64,000 bases of DNA from UBA9676 sp963741615. Lineage in GTDB: Bacteria > Actinomycetota > Actinomycetes > Streptosporangiales > Streptosporangiaceae. Below the pieces are notes generated by a model. That model was not told the DNA's origin and made no database searches. It saw nothing but the letters and a program-made list of their open reading frames with translations. The stretch's first letter is position 1, and the number at the start of each line of letters is the position of its first letter. Positions 17,505 to 26,500 of this stretch are shown one piece after another. The position numbers and the translations under genes were made by a program. The stretch lies in contig CAVUIU010000026.1 in the NCBI GenBank assembly GCA_963741615.1, forward strand, positions 124,001 to 188,000. The letters are read 5' to 3'.

Positions 17505-18356
17505 ATGGCGGAGATCGTGTCACTGGCGGAGGCTGTCGCCACGGCCATCCGCGACGGCGACGCGGTGGCGATGGAGGGCTTCACGCATCTCATCCCGTTC
17601 GCGGCCGGGCACGAAGTCATCAGGCAGGGGCGTCGTGACCTGACTTTGATCAGGATGACCCCGGACGTGATCTACGACCAGCTCATCGGGGCCGGCTGTG
17701 CGAGCAAGCTGATCTTCTCCTGGGGCGGGAACCCGGGGGTGGGGTCGCTGCACAGATTTCGTGACGCGGTGGAGAACGCCTGGCCGGTACCGCTCAAGCT
17801 GGAGGAGCACAGCCACGCGGGCATGGCCAACCGGTACGTCGCCGGTGCGTCCGGCGTGCCCTTCGCGGTGCTCCGGGGATACCGGGGAACCGGCCTTGAG
17901 GGCCTGCCGGGACTGGACGGCCACCCGGCCGTCCGGCCGATCACCTGCCCGTTCACCGGGGAGACGCTGACCGCCGTGGCAGCGCTCAACCCCGATGTGA
18001 CGGTGATCCATGCGCAGCAGGCCGACCGGGCGGGGAACGTCCAGCTATGGGGGATCACCGGCGTGCAGAAGGAGGCGGTGCTCAGCGCGCGGCGGGCGGT
18101 GGTCACCGTCGAGGAGATCGTGCCGGAACTGCGCCCGCGGCCGGGCGCGATCGTGTTGCCGGGCTGGACGATCGACTGCGTCGCGCAGGTGCCGGGCGGG
18201 GCGCACCCCTCCTATGCGCTCGGCTACTCCCAGCGCGACAACGACTTCTACGTCGCCTGGGATGCCATCAGCCGGGAGCGGGAGACCTTCCGGCGATGGC
18301 TGGAGACCGACGTCTTCGCGGGCGAGCGGATAAGCGAGGGCGGATCGCGATCATGA
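17505..18356 (+). CDS. pcaI: 3-oxoadipate CoA-transferase-type subunit A
   Basis: 283 residues of CoA-transferase family I, alpha type. MEGFTHLIPFAAGHEVIRQG and LTLIRMTPDVIYDQLIGAGCASKLIFSW near the start, and PDVTVIHAQQADRAGNVQLWG, match the actinobacterial PcaI/GctA-like group. With PcaJ it would activate 3-oxoadipate with CoA from succinyl-CoA, a step of the 3,4-cleavage branch. It is the first gene of a tight run and overlaps pcaJ as ATGA (18353-18356). Glutaconate CoA-transferase is an alternative by family, but the context favours 3-oxoadipate. Confidence 0.88.
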   Translation: MAEIVSLAEAVATAIRDGDAVAMEGFTHLIPFAAGHEVIRQGRRDLTLIRMTPDVIYDQLIGAGCASKLIFSWGGNPGVGSLHRFRDAVENAWPVPLKLEEHSHAGMANRYVAGASGVPFAVLRGYRGTGLEGLPGLDGHPAVRPITCPFTGETLTAVAALNPDVTVIHAQQADRAGNVQLWGITGVQKEAVLSARRAVVTVEEIVPELRPRPGAIVLPGWTIDCVAQVPGGAHPSYALGYSQRDNDFYVAWDAISRERETFRRWLETDVFAGERISEGGSRS

Positions 18357-19144
18357 GCGCGCCCAGCACGGCGGTGACCGAGGACGGCGCGTTCACCTCT
18401 GACGAGATGATGACCGCCTGCGCCGCCCGGGCGCTGCGCGACGGCGTGACCTGCTTTGTGGGCATCGGGCTGCCCAGCGCGGCGGCCAACCTCGCGCGCG
18501 CCACCCATGCCCCCAACCTGGTGCTGATCTATGAGTCGGGCACGATCGGCGCCAAGCCCGGCTGGCTGCCGCTCTCGGTCGGCGACGGCGTGCTCGCGGA
18601 GACTGCGGACGCGGTGGTGAGCGTGCCGGAGATCTTCAACTACTGGCTGCAGGCCGGCCGGATCGACGTGGGCTTCCTCGGCGCTGCCCAGCTCGACCGG
18701 TTCGGCAACATCAACACCACCGTCATCGGCGCGCAATACGCCGATCCGAAGGTGCGCCTGCCCGGCGCCGGCGGCGCCCCTGAGATCGCCGCGTCCTGCC
18801 GGGAGGTGATCATCGTGCTGCGGCAGGCCCGCCGGTCGTTCGTGGAGCGGGTCGATTTCGTCACCTCGGTCGGCTATGGGGACGGAACCGGGCACCGGGA
18901 GCGGCTGGGGCTGACCGGTGCCGGGCCGCGCAAGGTCATCACCGATCTCGGCGTGCTTGAGCCCGATCCGGCTACCCGCGAGCTGACCCTGACCGGCCTC
19001 TACCCTGGGGTGACCACCGACCAGGTGCGGGCCAGGACCGGCTGGGACCTGGCAGTCTCCGCCGACCTGCGCGTGCTGGCGGCACCGACCAGCACCGAGC
19101 TCGCCGCGCTGCGCGCCCTGCAAGCCATGACCCCCGGTTCCTAA
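18353..19144 (+). CDS. pcaJ: 3-oxoadipate CoA-transferase-type subunit B
   Basis: 263 residues of the CoA-transferase beta type. CFVGIGLPSAAANLA is followed by LIYESGTIGAKP, where the glutamate is the expected CoA-carrying residue, and then GFLGAAQLDRFGNINTT. It pairs with PcaI, whose stop it overlaps. The next gene, pcaH, starts 8 bases downstream with GGAG before its ATG. The thiolase pcaF that would finish the beta-ketoadipate pathway is not in this window. Confidence 0.88.
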   Translation: MSAPSTAVTEDGAFTSDEMMTACAARALRDGVTCFVGIGLPSAAANLARATHAPNLVLIYESGTIGAKPGWLPLSVGDGVLAETADAVVSVPEIFNYWLQAGRIDVGFLGAAQLDRFGNINTTVIGAQYADPKVRLPGAGGAPEIAASCREVIIVLRQARRSFVERVDFVTSVGYGDGTGHRERLGLTGAGPRKVITDLGVLEPDPATRELTLTGLYPGVTTDQVRARTGWDLAVSADLRVLAAPTSTELAALRALQAMTPGS

Positions 19145-19152
19145 GGAGCTCC

Positions 19153-19896
19153 ATGACCGCCCGCCCGCTCCCTGACACCGCGTTCGGCCTGCCCGGCTAC
19201 GAACGTCCGGCGGGGGTCCACCCGCCGCTCGATTTCCCCGGGTACCGCTCGACCGCGCTGCGCCACCCGGGCAAACCGCTGGTGCTGCTGCCGCACCGGC
19301 TGACCGAGATCACCGGCCCGGTACTGGGCCAGGAGCGGGTCACCGCCGCCGACGCGGACCTGACCACGCAGCACGCCGGGGAGCCGCTGGGTGAGCGGAT
19401 CATCGTGTCCGGCCGGGTGCGGGACAGCGACGGCCGGGCGGTCCCCGGCACCCTGATCGAGATCTGGCAGGCCAACGCGGCCGGCCGCTACCAGCACGAA
19501 GTGGACAGGCACCCGGCGCCGCTGGACCCGAACTTCTCCGGGGCGGGCCGCTGCATGACCGACTCCGAAGGCAGGTACCGGTTCGTCACGATCAAGCCGG
19601 GTGCCTACCCGTGGGGCAACCACCACAACGCATGGCGGCCCGCGCACATCCACTTCTCGCTGCTTGGACGGGCGTTCACGCAGCGGCTGATCACGCAGAT
19701 GTACTTTCCGGGCGATCCGCTGTTCGCCCAGGACCCGATCTTCAACTCGGTGCCCGACCCGGCTGCCCGGCAGCGCATGATCTGCCGGTTCGACCTGTCC
19801 ACCGCCGAGCCGGAGTGGGCACTGGGCTACGAGTGGGACATCGTGCTGCGCGGCCGGGAGGCGGCCGTCTTCGAGCGGGAGGATGAGCGCTGGTGA
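19153..19896 (+). CDS. pcaH: Protocatechuate 3,4-dioxygenase beta subunit
   Basis: 247 residues of the intradiol dioxygenase family. All four Fe(III) ligands can be read: Tyr113 in AGRYQHE, Tyr152 in GAYPWGNHHNAWRP, and His165 and His167 in RPAHIHFSL. An N-terminal PcaH-type extension precedes the domain. The enzyme opens protocatechuate between the hydroxylated carbons to give 3-carboxy-cis,cis-muconate. It overlaps pcaG by GTGA (19893-19896), consistent with an alpha-beta protomer made in equal amounts. It shares its substrate with LigAB encoded 4 kb downstream in the same run. Confidence 0.95.
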   Translation: MTARPLPDTAFGLPGYERPAGVHPPLDFPGYRSTALRHPGKPLVLLPHRLTEITGPVLGQERVTAADADLTTQHAGEPLGERIIVSGRVRDSDGRAVPGTLIEIWQANAAGRYQHEVDRHPAPLDPNFSGAGRCMTDSEGRYRFVTIKPGAYPWGNHHNAWRPAHIHFSLLGRAFTQRLITQMYFPGDPLFAQDPIFNSVPDPAARQRMICRFDLSTAEPEWALGYEWDIVLRGREAAVFEREDERW

Positions 19897-20468
19897 CGCT
19901 CCCGCTGACCCCCTCACAGACCACCGGCCCGTTCCTTGCCATCGGCCTGCCCTGGGTGGACGGCCCGTATGTGGTGCCCGAGGGGACGCCGGGCACGATC
20001 ACGATCGGCGGCCGGGTGCTGGACGGGGCCGGCGAGCCGGTGACCGACGCGATCGTGGAGACCTGGCAGGCCGACCCGGACGGCAGGTTCGCGCACCCCG
20101 ACGACCCGCGCGGACCGCTCTGCCCGGCGGCCGGGTTCCGCGGGTTCGGCAGGTGCCCGACCGACGCGGCGGGCCGCTACCGGCTCCTCACGCTCCGCCC
20201 CGGGCGGCTGCCGTCGGCCGACGGCGGCTGGGAGGCGCCGCACCTGGACGTGTCGGTGTTCGCACGCGGGCTGCTGGACCGGGTGGTGACCCGGATCTAT
20301 TTCCCCGACGAGCAGGCGGCGAACCTGGCCGACCCGGTGCTGGCGGCCATCGCCGACCCCGACCGCCGGACCACGCTGATCGCCGCGGCCGAGCCGGGCC
20401 TGCAGGGCCAGTTCCGGTTCGACATCCGGCTGCAGGGGGAGCGGGAGACCGTCTTCTTCGATCTCTGA
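19893..20468 (+). CDS. pcaG: Protocatechuate 3,4-dioxygenase alpha subunit
   Basis: 191 residues, usual length for PcaG. It begins LTPSQTTGPFLAIGLPW, the typical PcaG opening, and keeps the intradiol fold (IVETWQADPDGRFAHP, GFGRCPTDAAGRYRLLTLRPG, HLDVSVFARGLLDRVVTRIYF) but lacks the iron-binding Tyr/His set, as expected for the non-catalytic alpha chain. The GTG start overlaps the pcaH stop. The next gene starts 29 bases downstream behind its own strong ribosome site. Confidence 0.93.
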   Translation: MTLPLTPSQTTGPFLAIGLPWVDGPYVVPEGTPGTITIGGRVLDGAGEPVTDAIVETWQADPDGRFAHPDDPRGPLCPAAGFRGFGRCPTDAAGRYRLLTLRPGRLPSADGGWEAPHLDVSVFARGLLDRVVTRIYFPDEQAANLADPVLAAIADPDRRTTLIAAAEPGLQGQFRFDIRLQGERETVFFDL

Positions 20469-20497
20469 CAGACCACTCTCCGGAGAGGAGCATTGAC

Positions 20498-21187
20498 GTG
20501 CCGCTAGTTGTGCAGAACACCCCCCGGACAGACCTCGCGGTCATCGACGGCCTGGCGAAGACGGGGGTGGCGACGGTGCACGAGGCCCAGGGCCGCACGG
20601 GGCTGCTCCGCTGCGACATCCGCCCCATCTTCCGGCCCGCGCGCGCCGCCGGCAACGCGCTGACCTGTGAGGTCGCCCCGGGCGACAACTGGTCGATCCA
20701 CGTTGCCGTCGAGCAGGCGCGGCCCGGCGACCTGCTCGTGGTCACCCCCACGAGCCCGTGCGATGACGGCTACGTGGGCGACCTGCTCGCCACGAGCCTT
20801 CGCGCGCACGGCGTCAGCGGGGTGGTCATTGACGCCGGCGTGCGGGACGCCGCGACGCTGACGGAGATGGGCTTCCCGGTCTGGTCGAAGGCGGTCTCCG
20901 CGAGGGGCACGGTGAAGGAGACGCCGGGGAACGTCCAGACTCCCATCGTCTGCGCCGGCGTGTATGTCCGGCCCGGCGATGTGGTCGTCGCCGACGACGA
21001 CGGAGTCGTGGTCGTGCCGCGTGAGCAGGCGGCGACGGTGCTCGAGGCCGCCCGGGAACGCGAGGCCAACGAGGCGTCCAAACGACCCCGGCTGGCCGCC
21101 GGCGAACTCGGCCTCGACATCTACGACATGCGCGGCCGGCTCGCGGCCAAGGGAGTTCGCTACGTCAACTATGTGGACGCGCCGTGA
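20498..21187 (+). CDS. ligK: 4-carboxy-4-hydroxy-2-oxoadipate aldolase (RraA-like fold)
   Basis: 229 residues. VATVHEAQGRTGLL, VAVEQARPGDLLVV, DLLATSLRAHGVSGVVIDAGVRDA and VRPGDVVVADDDGVVVVP are hallmarks of the HMG/CHA aldolase family with the RraA fold; the GxxxxxxRD metal-site region is intact. The enzyme splits 4-carboxy-4-hydroxy-2-oxoadipate into pyruvate and oxaloacetate, the last step of protocatechuate 4,5-cleavage. A GTG start with GGAGAGGAG eight bases upstream is well supported. The stop overlaps the next start as GTGA. Confidence 0.9.
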   Translation: MPLVVQNTPRTDLAVIDGLAKTGVATVHEAQGRTGLLRCDIRPIFRPARAAGNALTCEVAPGDNWSIHVAVEQARPGDLLVVTPTSPCDDGYVGDLLATSLRAHGVSGVVIDAGVRDAATLTEMGFPVWSKAVSARGTVKETPGNVQTPIVCAGVYVRPGDVVVADDDGVVVVPREQAATVLEAAREREANEASKRPRLAAGELGLDIYDMRGRLAAKGVRYVNYVDAP

Positions 21188-22329
21188 CCCAGACCGCCAT
21201 CCCCTGCGCCGTCATGCGCGGCGGGACGTCCAAGGGCCTGATGTTCCTCGCCGACAGCCTGCCCGGCGACCGCGCGGCGCGCGATGCGGTGCTGCTCGCC
21301 GCCATGGGATCTCCGGACCCGCGGCAGATCGACGGCATGGGAGGCAGTCACCCGCTGACGTCGAAGGTCGCCGTGGTGAGTTTGTCGTCCCGCGACAACG
21401 CGGACGTCGAGTACTTGTTCCTCCAGGTCTGGCCAGACCGGGCGGAGGTCTCCGACAGTCAGAACTGTGGCAACATGCTGGCCGCGGTCGGCCCGTTCGC
21501 GATCGAGCAGGGACTCGTGGCCGCGGATGAGGAGGTGACGCCCGTCCGCATCTGGATGCGCAACACCCAGACCCTCGCCACGGCGCTGGTCCAGACGCCG
21601 GGTGGATGCGTCCGCTACGACGGGCCCGCGCGTATCGATGGCGTGCCGGGCACCCACGCACCCATCCCCATCGAGTTCGCCGACGTCGCCGGATCCTCGT
21701 GCGGCGCACTGCTCCCGACCGGGAACGTGACTGACGTCGTCGAAGGAACGCGGGTGACCTGCATCGACAATGGCATGCCGGTCGTGTGCATTGCCGCGTC
21801 CGACCTCGGGCTGTCCGGGCACGAGTCACCGGCCGAGCTCGAGGGCGACGCCGGGGTGGTCCGGCGGGTCGAAGCGATCCGGCTCGCCGCCGGGCCGTTG
21901 ATGAATCTCGGGGACGTCACGGACGCCACGGTGCCGAAGATGAGCCTGCTGTCGCCCCCGGCGCACGGCGGCGCCGTCTCGACCCGGACGTTCATCCCGC
22001 ACCGCGTGCACGAGGCGATCGGGGTCCTGGGCGCGGTGTCGGTCGCCACGGCGTGCGTGCTGCCCGGATCTGTGGCGCAGGCGGTCGCGGTCGTCGGTGA
22101 GAAGACCGGCGGCTCGACCGAGATCGGGGTCGAGCACCCCACCGGCTTCTTCACCGTCACCATCGAGGTGACGGTATCGCCCGGGGGGGCGACCCCCCGG
22201 AACCCCTCGGAGATGTCCGCGGGCATGGTCACCGTAACCAGGTCGGCGCTGTTGCGCACCGCGCGCCTGCTCATGCGCGGCGAGGTCTTCGTGCCGTCGT
22301 CGGTGTGGATCCCGGGAGCTTCGCTGTGA
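21184..22329 (+). CDS. ligU: PrpF-family 4-oxalomesaconate tautomerase
   Basis: 381 residues. IPCAVMRGGTSKGLMF at the start and QIDGMGGSHPLTSKVAVVS are diagnostic of the PrpF/DUF453 isomerase family (diaminopimelate-epimerase-like fold); DSQNCGNMLAAVGPFA carries the conserved catalytic-loop Cys. By position between the aldolase and the hydratase, its substrate is most likely 4-oxalomesaconate (GalD/LigU activity), moving the double bond before hydration. PrpF-type aconitate isomerase is the alternative by family. It overlaps both neighbours by GTGA. Confidence 0.88.
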   Translation: MTQTAIPCAVMRGGTSKGLMFLADSLPGDRAARDAVLLAAMGSPDPRQIDGMGGSHPLTSKVAVVSLSSRDNADVEYLFLQVWPDRAEVSDSQNCGNMLAAVGPFAIEQGLVAADEEVTPVRIWMRNTQTLATALVQTPGGCVRYDGPARIDGVPGTHAPIPIEFADVAGSSCGALLPTGNVTDVVEGTRVTCIDNGMPVVCIAASDLGLSGHESPAELEGDAGVVRRVEAIRLAAGPLMNLGDVTDATVPKMSLLSPPAHGGAVSTRTFIPHRVHEAIGVLGAVSVATACVLPGSVAQAVAVVGEKTGGSTEIGVEHPTGFFTVTIEVTVSPGGATPRNPSEMSAGMVTVTRSALLRTARLLMRGEVFVPSSVWIPGASL

Positions 22330-23345
22330 TCATCGACTGCCACGGGCACTACACGACAGCTCCCGGGCCGCATAACGACTGGCGCCAAAGCCAGCTCACG
22401 GCGTTCCGGGAGGGGCGCCAGGCACCGGAGTACCCGGCCATCTCCGACGACGAGATCCGCGAGTCGATCGAGCAGAACCAGCTCAGGCTGCTCCGCGAGC
22501 GCGGCGCCGACATGACGGTCTTCTCGCCGCGGGCGTCCGCCATGGCCCACCACGAGGGCGACGAGCGGATCAGCGAACAGTGGGCACAGGCGTGCAACGA
22601 CCTCATTGCCCGCGTCGTCGAGCTGTTCCCGGCGACGTTCATCGGCGTCTGCCAGCTGCCGCAGTCACCCGGCGCCCCGTTGACCTCGTCCGTCGCCGAG
22701 CTCGAACGCTGTGTCCTTGAGCTCGGGTTCATCGGCTGCAACCTCAACCCGGACCCGAGCGGGGGGAAGTGGACGGCTCCGCCGCTCACCGACCGGTACT
22801 GGTACCCCATCTACGAGAAGATGACCGAGCTCGATGTGCCCGCCATGGTGCACGTCTCGAGCAGCTGCAATCCCGCTTTCCACGCCACGGGCGCGCATTA
22901 CATCAACGCCGACACCACGGCGTTCATGCAGCTCATCCAGGGCGATCTGTTCGCCGACTTCCCGGACCTGCGGCTGGTGATCCCGCACGGCGGCGGTGCC
23001 GTCCCGTACCACTGGGGCCGTTACCGGGGGCTCGCTGACATGCTGGGCAAGCCGCCGCTGAGCGAGCACGTGATGAAGAACGTGTTCTTCGACACCTGCG
23101 TCTACCATCAGCCCGGCATCGACCTGCTGTGCCGGGTCATCGACACCGGCAACATCCTGTTCGGGTCCGAGATGGTGGGCGCCGTCCGCGGTATCGACCC
23201 CGAGACCGGCCACTACTTCGACGATACGAAACGATATATCGACGCGGCCGCCCTGCCCCAGGCCGGCCGAGCGAAGATCTACTCGGGCAACGCCCGGCGG
23301 GTCTACCCGCGCCTCGACAAGGCCCTGCGCGAACAAGGACTGTGA
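22326..23345 (+). CDS. ligJ: 4-oxalomesaconate hydratase (amidohydrolase family 2)
   Basis: 339 residues, beginning IIDCHGHYTTAPG with the metal-binding HxH pair. FIGVCQLPQSPG, GCNLNPDPSGGKW, MVHVSSSCNPAFH and GNILFGSEMVGAVRGIDPETG are LigJ features, the last being family-specific. LigJ hydrates oxalomesaconate to 4-carboxy-4-hydroxy-2-oxoadipate in the 4,5-cleavage route. The GTG start at 22326 overlaps the previous stop; the stop overlaps the next ATG by one base (TGATG at 23343-23347). Confidence 0.93.
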   Translation: MIIDCHGHYTTAPGPHNDWRQSQLTAFREGRQAPEYPAISDDEIRESIEQNQLRLLRERGADMTVFSPRASAMAHHEGDERISEQWAQACNDLIARVVELFPATFIGVCQLPQSPGAPLTSSVAELERCVLELGFIGCNLNPDPSGGKWTAPPLTDRYWYPIYEKMTELDVPAMVHVSSSCNPAFHATGAHYINADTTAFMQLIQGDLFADFPDLRLVIPHGGGAVPYHWGRYRGLADMLGKPPLSEHVMKNVFFDTCVYHQPGIDLLCRVIDTGNILFGSEMVGAVRGIDPETGHYFDDTKRYIDAAALPQAGRAKIYSGNARRVYPRLDKALREQGL

Positions 23346-24238
23346 TGCCCCCCGTCTTCACGCCCGACGCCGACTGGCTCGCGTTCGACCCCGACCCCAG
23401 CAAGCCCGGCTACGTCCCGGCCCCCGGTGCGGTCAACGCCCACTGCCACGTGTTCGGCCCCGGCGATGTCTTCCCTTACGCGCCGGAGCGGAAGTACACG
23501 CCGGCCAACGCCGGCAAGGAGCAGCTGTTCGCGCTGCGCGACTTCCTCGGTTTCGAGCGCAACGTCATCGTCCAGGCGACCTGTCACGGTGCCGACAACA
23601 GTGCCCTGGTGGACGCGCTGCAGGCGGCCGGCGACCGGGCACGCGGCGTGGCGACCGTGCGGGCCGGCGTCTCCCGGGCCGAGCTCGCCGACCTGCACGC
23701 GGCCGGTGTCCGCGGCATCCGCTTCAACTTCGTCAAGCGCCTCGCCGACCCCAAGCCGGACGACTACTACCTGGCCCTGGCCGAGGCGGTGGCCGAGTTC
23801 GGCTGGCACATCGTGGTGTACTTCGAGGCGCCCGACCTGACCGAGCGCTGGCGGCTGTTCACCAGCCTGCCCACGACCGTGGTGGTCGACCACATGGGCC
23901 GGCCCGACGTGTCGCAGCCGGTCGACAGCCCCGGCTTCGCGCAGTTCACGCGGTTCATGCGCGAGCACGAGAACGTCTGGTCCAAGGTGAGCGGCGCGGA
24001 ACGCCTGTCGGTCTCCGGCCCGCCGGACTACGCCGACGTCGTCCCGTTCGCACGCCACCTCGTCGAGACGTTCCCCGGCCGGGTCATCTGGGGAACCGAC
24101 TGGCCGCACCCGAACATGAAGAGCCACATGCCCGACGACGGCAACCTGGTCAACATCATCCCCCGCATCGCCCCCACCGAGGACCTGCAGCGACGGCTGC
24201 TGGTCGACAACCCCATGCGTCTCTACTGGGAGTCCTGA
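23345..24238 (+). CDS. ligI: 2-pyrone-4,6-dicarboxylate lactonase
   Basis: 297 residues of the amidohydrolase superfamily, LigI type. AVNAHCHVFGPGDVFPYAPER provides the N-terminal HxH, and VIWGTDWPHPNMKSHMPDDG the catalytic Asp and the substrate-binding region typical of PDC hydrolases. It opens 2-pyrone-4,6-dicarboxylate to 4-oxalomesaconate. It sits between LigJ, which uses its product, and LigAB, with a two-base gap before ligA, matching translational coupling along the pathway. Confidence 0.93.
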   Translation: MPPVFTPDADWLAFDPDPSKPGYVPAPGAVNAHCHVFGPGDVFPYAPERKYTPANAGKEQLFALRDFLGFERNVIVQATCHGADNSALVDALQAAGDRARGVATVRAGVSRAELADLHAAGVRGIRFNFVKRLADPKPDDYYLALAEAVAEFGWHIVVYFEAPDLTERWRLFTSLPTTVVVDHMGRPDVSQPVDSPGFAQFTRFMREHENVWSKVSGAERLSVSGPPDYADVVPFARHLVETFPGRVIWGTDWPHPNMKSHMPDDGNLVNIIPRIAPTEDLQRRLLVDNPMRLYWES

Positions 24239-24240
24239 AG

Positions 24241-24633
24241 ATGACGGAGTACACCTCGGAGTTCGATGACATCCCCGGCACCCGGGTCTTCACCGCGCAG
24301 CGCGCGAAGCAGGGCTACCAGCTGAACCAGTTCTGCATGAGCCTGATGAAGCCCGGGAACCGCGAGCGGTTCAAGGCCGGCGAGCGGGCCTACCTGGACG
24401 AGTGGCCGATGACCGAGGCCCAGAAGCAGGCCGTGCTCGACCGCGACTACAACGCGATGCTCGAGCAGGGGGGCAACATCTATTTCCTGGCGAAGATCTT
24501 CGCCACCGACGGGCTCAGCTACCTGCAGGCGGTGTCAACGATGACCGGCATGAACATCGACGACTACCAGCAGATGATGCTGTCCGGCGGCCGCTCGCCC
24601 GAGGGATGGCGCTCGGTGAAGGAAGGTAACTGA
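24241..24633 (+). CDS. ligA: Protocatechuate 4,5-dioxygenase alpha subunit
   Basis: 130 residues. DIPGTRVFTAQRAKQGYQLNQFCMSLM, then FKAGERAYLDEWPMTEAQKQAVLDRD and GGNIYFLAKIFATDG, are the helical LigA-family signatures. This small chain caps the active site of LigB. Separate alpha and beta genes argue for protocatechuate 4,5-dioxygenase rather than a single-chain gallate dioxygenase (DesB). One base separates its stop from the ligB GTG. Confidence 0.95.
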   Translation: MTEYTSEFDDIPGTRVFTAQRAKQGYQLNQFCMSLMKPGNRERFKAGERAYLDEWPMTEAQKQAVLDRDYNAMLEQGGNIYFLAKIFATDGLSYLQAVSTMTGMNIDDYQQMMLSGGRSPEGWRSVKEGN

Positions 24634-24634
24634 C

Positions 24635-25498
24635 GTGGCCCGCATCACCGCCGGGCTGACCACCAGCCACATCCCGGCCATCGGCGCGGCGATCGATCTC
24701 GGCAAGACCGAGGAGCCCTACTGGAAGCCGCTGTTCGCCGGGTACGAGTGGACCAAGGCCTGGGCGGCCGGGGAGGTCCCGGACGTGGTGATCCTGGTCT
24801 ACAACGACCACGCGTCCGCGTTCACGCCGGAGATAGTCCCCACGTTCGCGCTCGGCTGCGCCGACGAGTTCGAGCCCGCCGACGAGGGGTACGGGCCCCG
24901 CCCCGTGCCGGTCGTCCGCGGTGACGCCGACCTGGCCGCCCACCTGGCCCAGTCGCTGATTCTGGACGAGTTCGACCTCACCCTCATGTACAAGCTGGAC
25001 GTCAACCACGGCCTCACCGTGCCGCTGTCCCTGGTCTACGGCCAGCCGGACGAGTGGCCGGTGCGGGTGATCCCGCTGGCCGTGAACGTGGTGCAGTACC
25101 CACCGCCGACCGGCCACCGCTGCTACCAGCTGGGCCGGGCGATCCGCCGGGCGGTGCGGAGCTACGGCGAGGACCTCTCGGTCCAGGTCTGGGGCACCGG
25201 CGGCATGAGCCACCAGCTGCAAGGGCCCCGCGCCGGGTTCATCAACTCCGCGTTCGACAACGCGTTCTTCGACCGGCTGATCAGCGACCCGGGCAACCTG
25301 GCGCTGGTGCCGCACATCGAGTACGTGCGCGAGGCGGGCTCCGAGGGGATAGAGCTGGTCATGCAGCTGATCATGCGTGGCGCCATGGGACCCACCGTCG
25401 AGGAGCTGTACCGGTTCTACCACGTCCCCGGGTCCAACACCGCGGTCGGGCACATGGTGGTCCGGCCCTCCGGCCAGGCCGGCCAGGAAGAGGGCTGA
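24635..25498 (+). CDS. ligB: Protocatechuate 4,5-dioxygenase beta (catalytic) subunit
   Basis: 287 residues of the class III extradiol dioxygenase family. Fe(II)-site histidines are visible in GLTTSHIPAIGAAID and VILVYNDHASAF; the later KLDVNHGLTVPLSLVYG and WGTGGMSHQLQGPRAGFIN are also conserved. It cleaves protocatechuate next to the hydroxyls (4,5-position) to 4-carboxy-2-hydroxymuconate-6-semialdehyde. It uses a GTG start directly after ligA and is followed three bases later by ligC. Confidence 0.95.
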   Translation: MARITAGLTTSHIPAIGAAIDLGKTEEPYWKPLFAGYEWTKAWAAGEVPDVVILVYNDHASAFTPEIVPTFALGCADEFEPADEGYGPRPVPVVRGDADLAAHLAQSLILDEFDLTLMYKLDVNHGLTVPLSLVYGQPDEWPVRVIPLAVNVVQYPPPTGHRCYQLGRAIRRAVRSYGEDLSVQVWGTGGMSHQLQGPRAGFINSAFDNAFFDRLISDPGNLALVPHIEYVREAGSEGIELVMQLIMRGAMGPTVEELYRFYHVPGSNTAVGHMVVRPSGQAGQEEG

Positions 25499-25501
25499 CC
25501 C

Positions 25502-26461
25502 ATGCGGATCGCACTCGCCGGGGCCGGCGCCTTCGGCATCAAGCACCTCGACGGCCTCGCCGTCATCGACGGCGTCACGGTCACGTCCGTGGTCAGCCGC
25601 AGGCTCGAGCAGGCGCAGGAGGTGGCGCGGAAGTACGGCGTGGACCACGCCGGCACCGACCTGGACGAGGTCCTGGCCCGCGACGACGTCAACGCCGTCA
25701 TCCTGTGCACCCCGACCCAGCTGCACGCCCGGCAGGCCATCGCCGCGATGCGCGCGGGCAAGCACGTCCAGGTCGAGATCCCGCTCGCCGACAGCTGGGC
25801 GGACGCGCAGCAGGTCAACCGCACGGCACGGGAGACCGGCCTGATCTGCATGGTCGGGCACACCCGCCGGTTCAACCCCTCGCACCAGTGGATCCACCAC
25901 CGCATCGGCGCTGGCGAGCTGTCGATCCAGCAGATGGACGTGCAGACGTACTTCAACCGGCGCAAGAACCTGAACGCGCTCGGCGAGCCCCGCAGCTGGA
26001 CCGACAACCTGCTCTGGCACCACGCCGCGCACACCGTCAACCTGTTCCAGTACCAGACCGGCGAGGAGGTCCAGATCGCCCATGCCGTGCAGGGGCCGGT
26101 CCACCCTGAGCTCGGCATCGCGATGGACATGTCCATCCAGCTGCGCACGCCGCGGGGCCGCATCTGCACCCTCTCGCTGAGCTTCAACAACGACGGGCCG
26201 CTCGGAACCTTCTTCCGCTACATCTGCGACAACGGCACGTACATCGCCCGGTACGACGACCTCGTCACCGGGCGCGAGGAGCCGATCGACGTGTCGGCGG
26301 TGGACGTGTCGAGCAACGGCATCGAACTGCAGGACCGCGAGTTCGTCGCGGCGATCCGCGAGGCGCGCGAGCCGAACTCCAGTGTCGGCGACGTCCTGCC
26401 CTGCTACCGGGTGCTCGGCGAGCTGGGGACTCAGCTCGCGGGACAGGTGCGGCCGGGGTGA
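25502..26461 (+). CDS. ligC: 4-carboxy-2-hydroxymuconate-6-semialdehyde dehydrogenase
   Basis: 319 residues of the Gfo/Idh/MocA oxidoreductase family. The N-terminal Rossmann motif GAGAFGIKHLDGL binds NADP, HVQVEIPLADSWADAQQ holds the family's EKP-like catalytic-lysine segment in a LigC variant, and GHTRRFNPSHQWIHHRI is characteristic of LigC. It oxidises the hemiacetal form of the LigAB product to 2-pyrone-4,6-dicarboxylate, the LigI substrate. It completes the 4,5-cleavage set in this run. A 39-base gap separates it from pcaD. Confidence 0.92.
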   Translation: MRIALAGAGAFGIKHLDGLAVIDGVTVTSVVSRRLEQAQEVARKYGVDHAGTDLDEVLARDDVNAVILCTPTQLHARQAIAAMRAGKHVQVEIPLADSWADAQQVNRTARETGLICMVGHTRRFNPSHQWIHHRIGAGELSIQQMDVQTYFNRRKNLNALGEPRSWTDNLLWHHAAHTVNLFQYQTGEEVQIAHAVQGPVHPELGIAMDMSIQLRTPRGRICTLSLSFNNDGPLGTFFRYICDNGTYIARYDDLVTGREEPIDVSAVDVSSNGIELQDREFVAAIREAREPNSSVGDVLPCYRVLGELGTQLAGQVRPG

Positions 26462-26500
26462 CGCGGCAGCTGACCCGTCGCGGACCACCGGCGCGTTCCC

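Noticed and set aside
24241..25498. Reading LigAB as a gallate dioxygenase
   Set aside because: Gallate dioxygenase (DesB) is a single fused chain; here alpha and beta are separate, as in protocatechuate 4,5-dioxygenase. Activity on gallate cannot be excluded.
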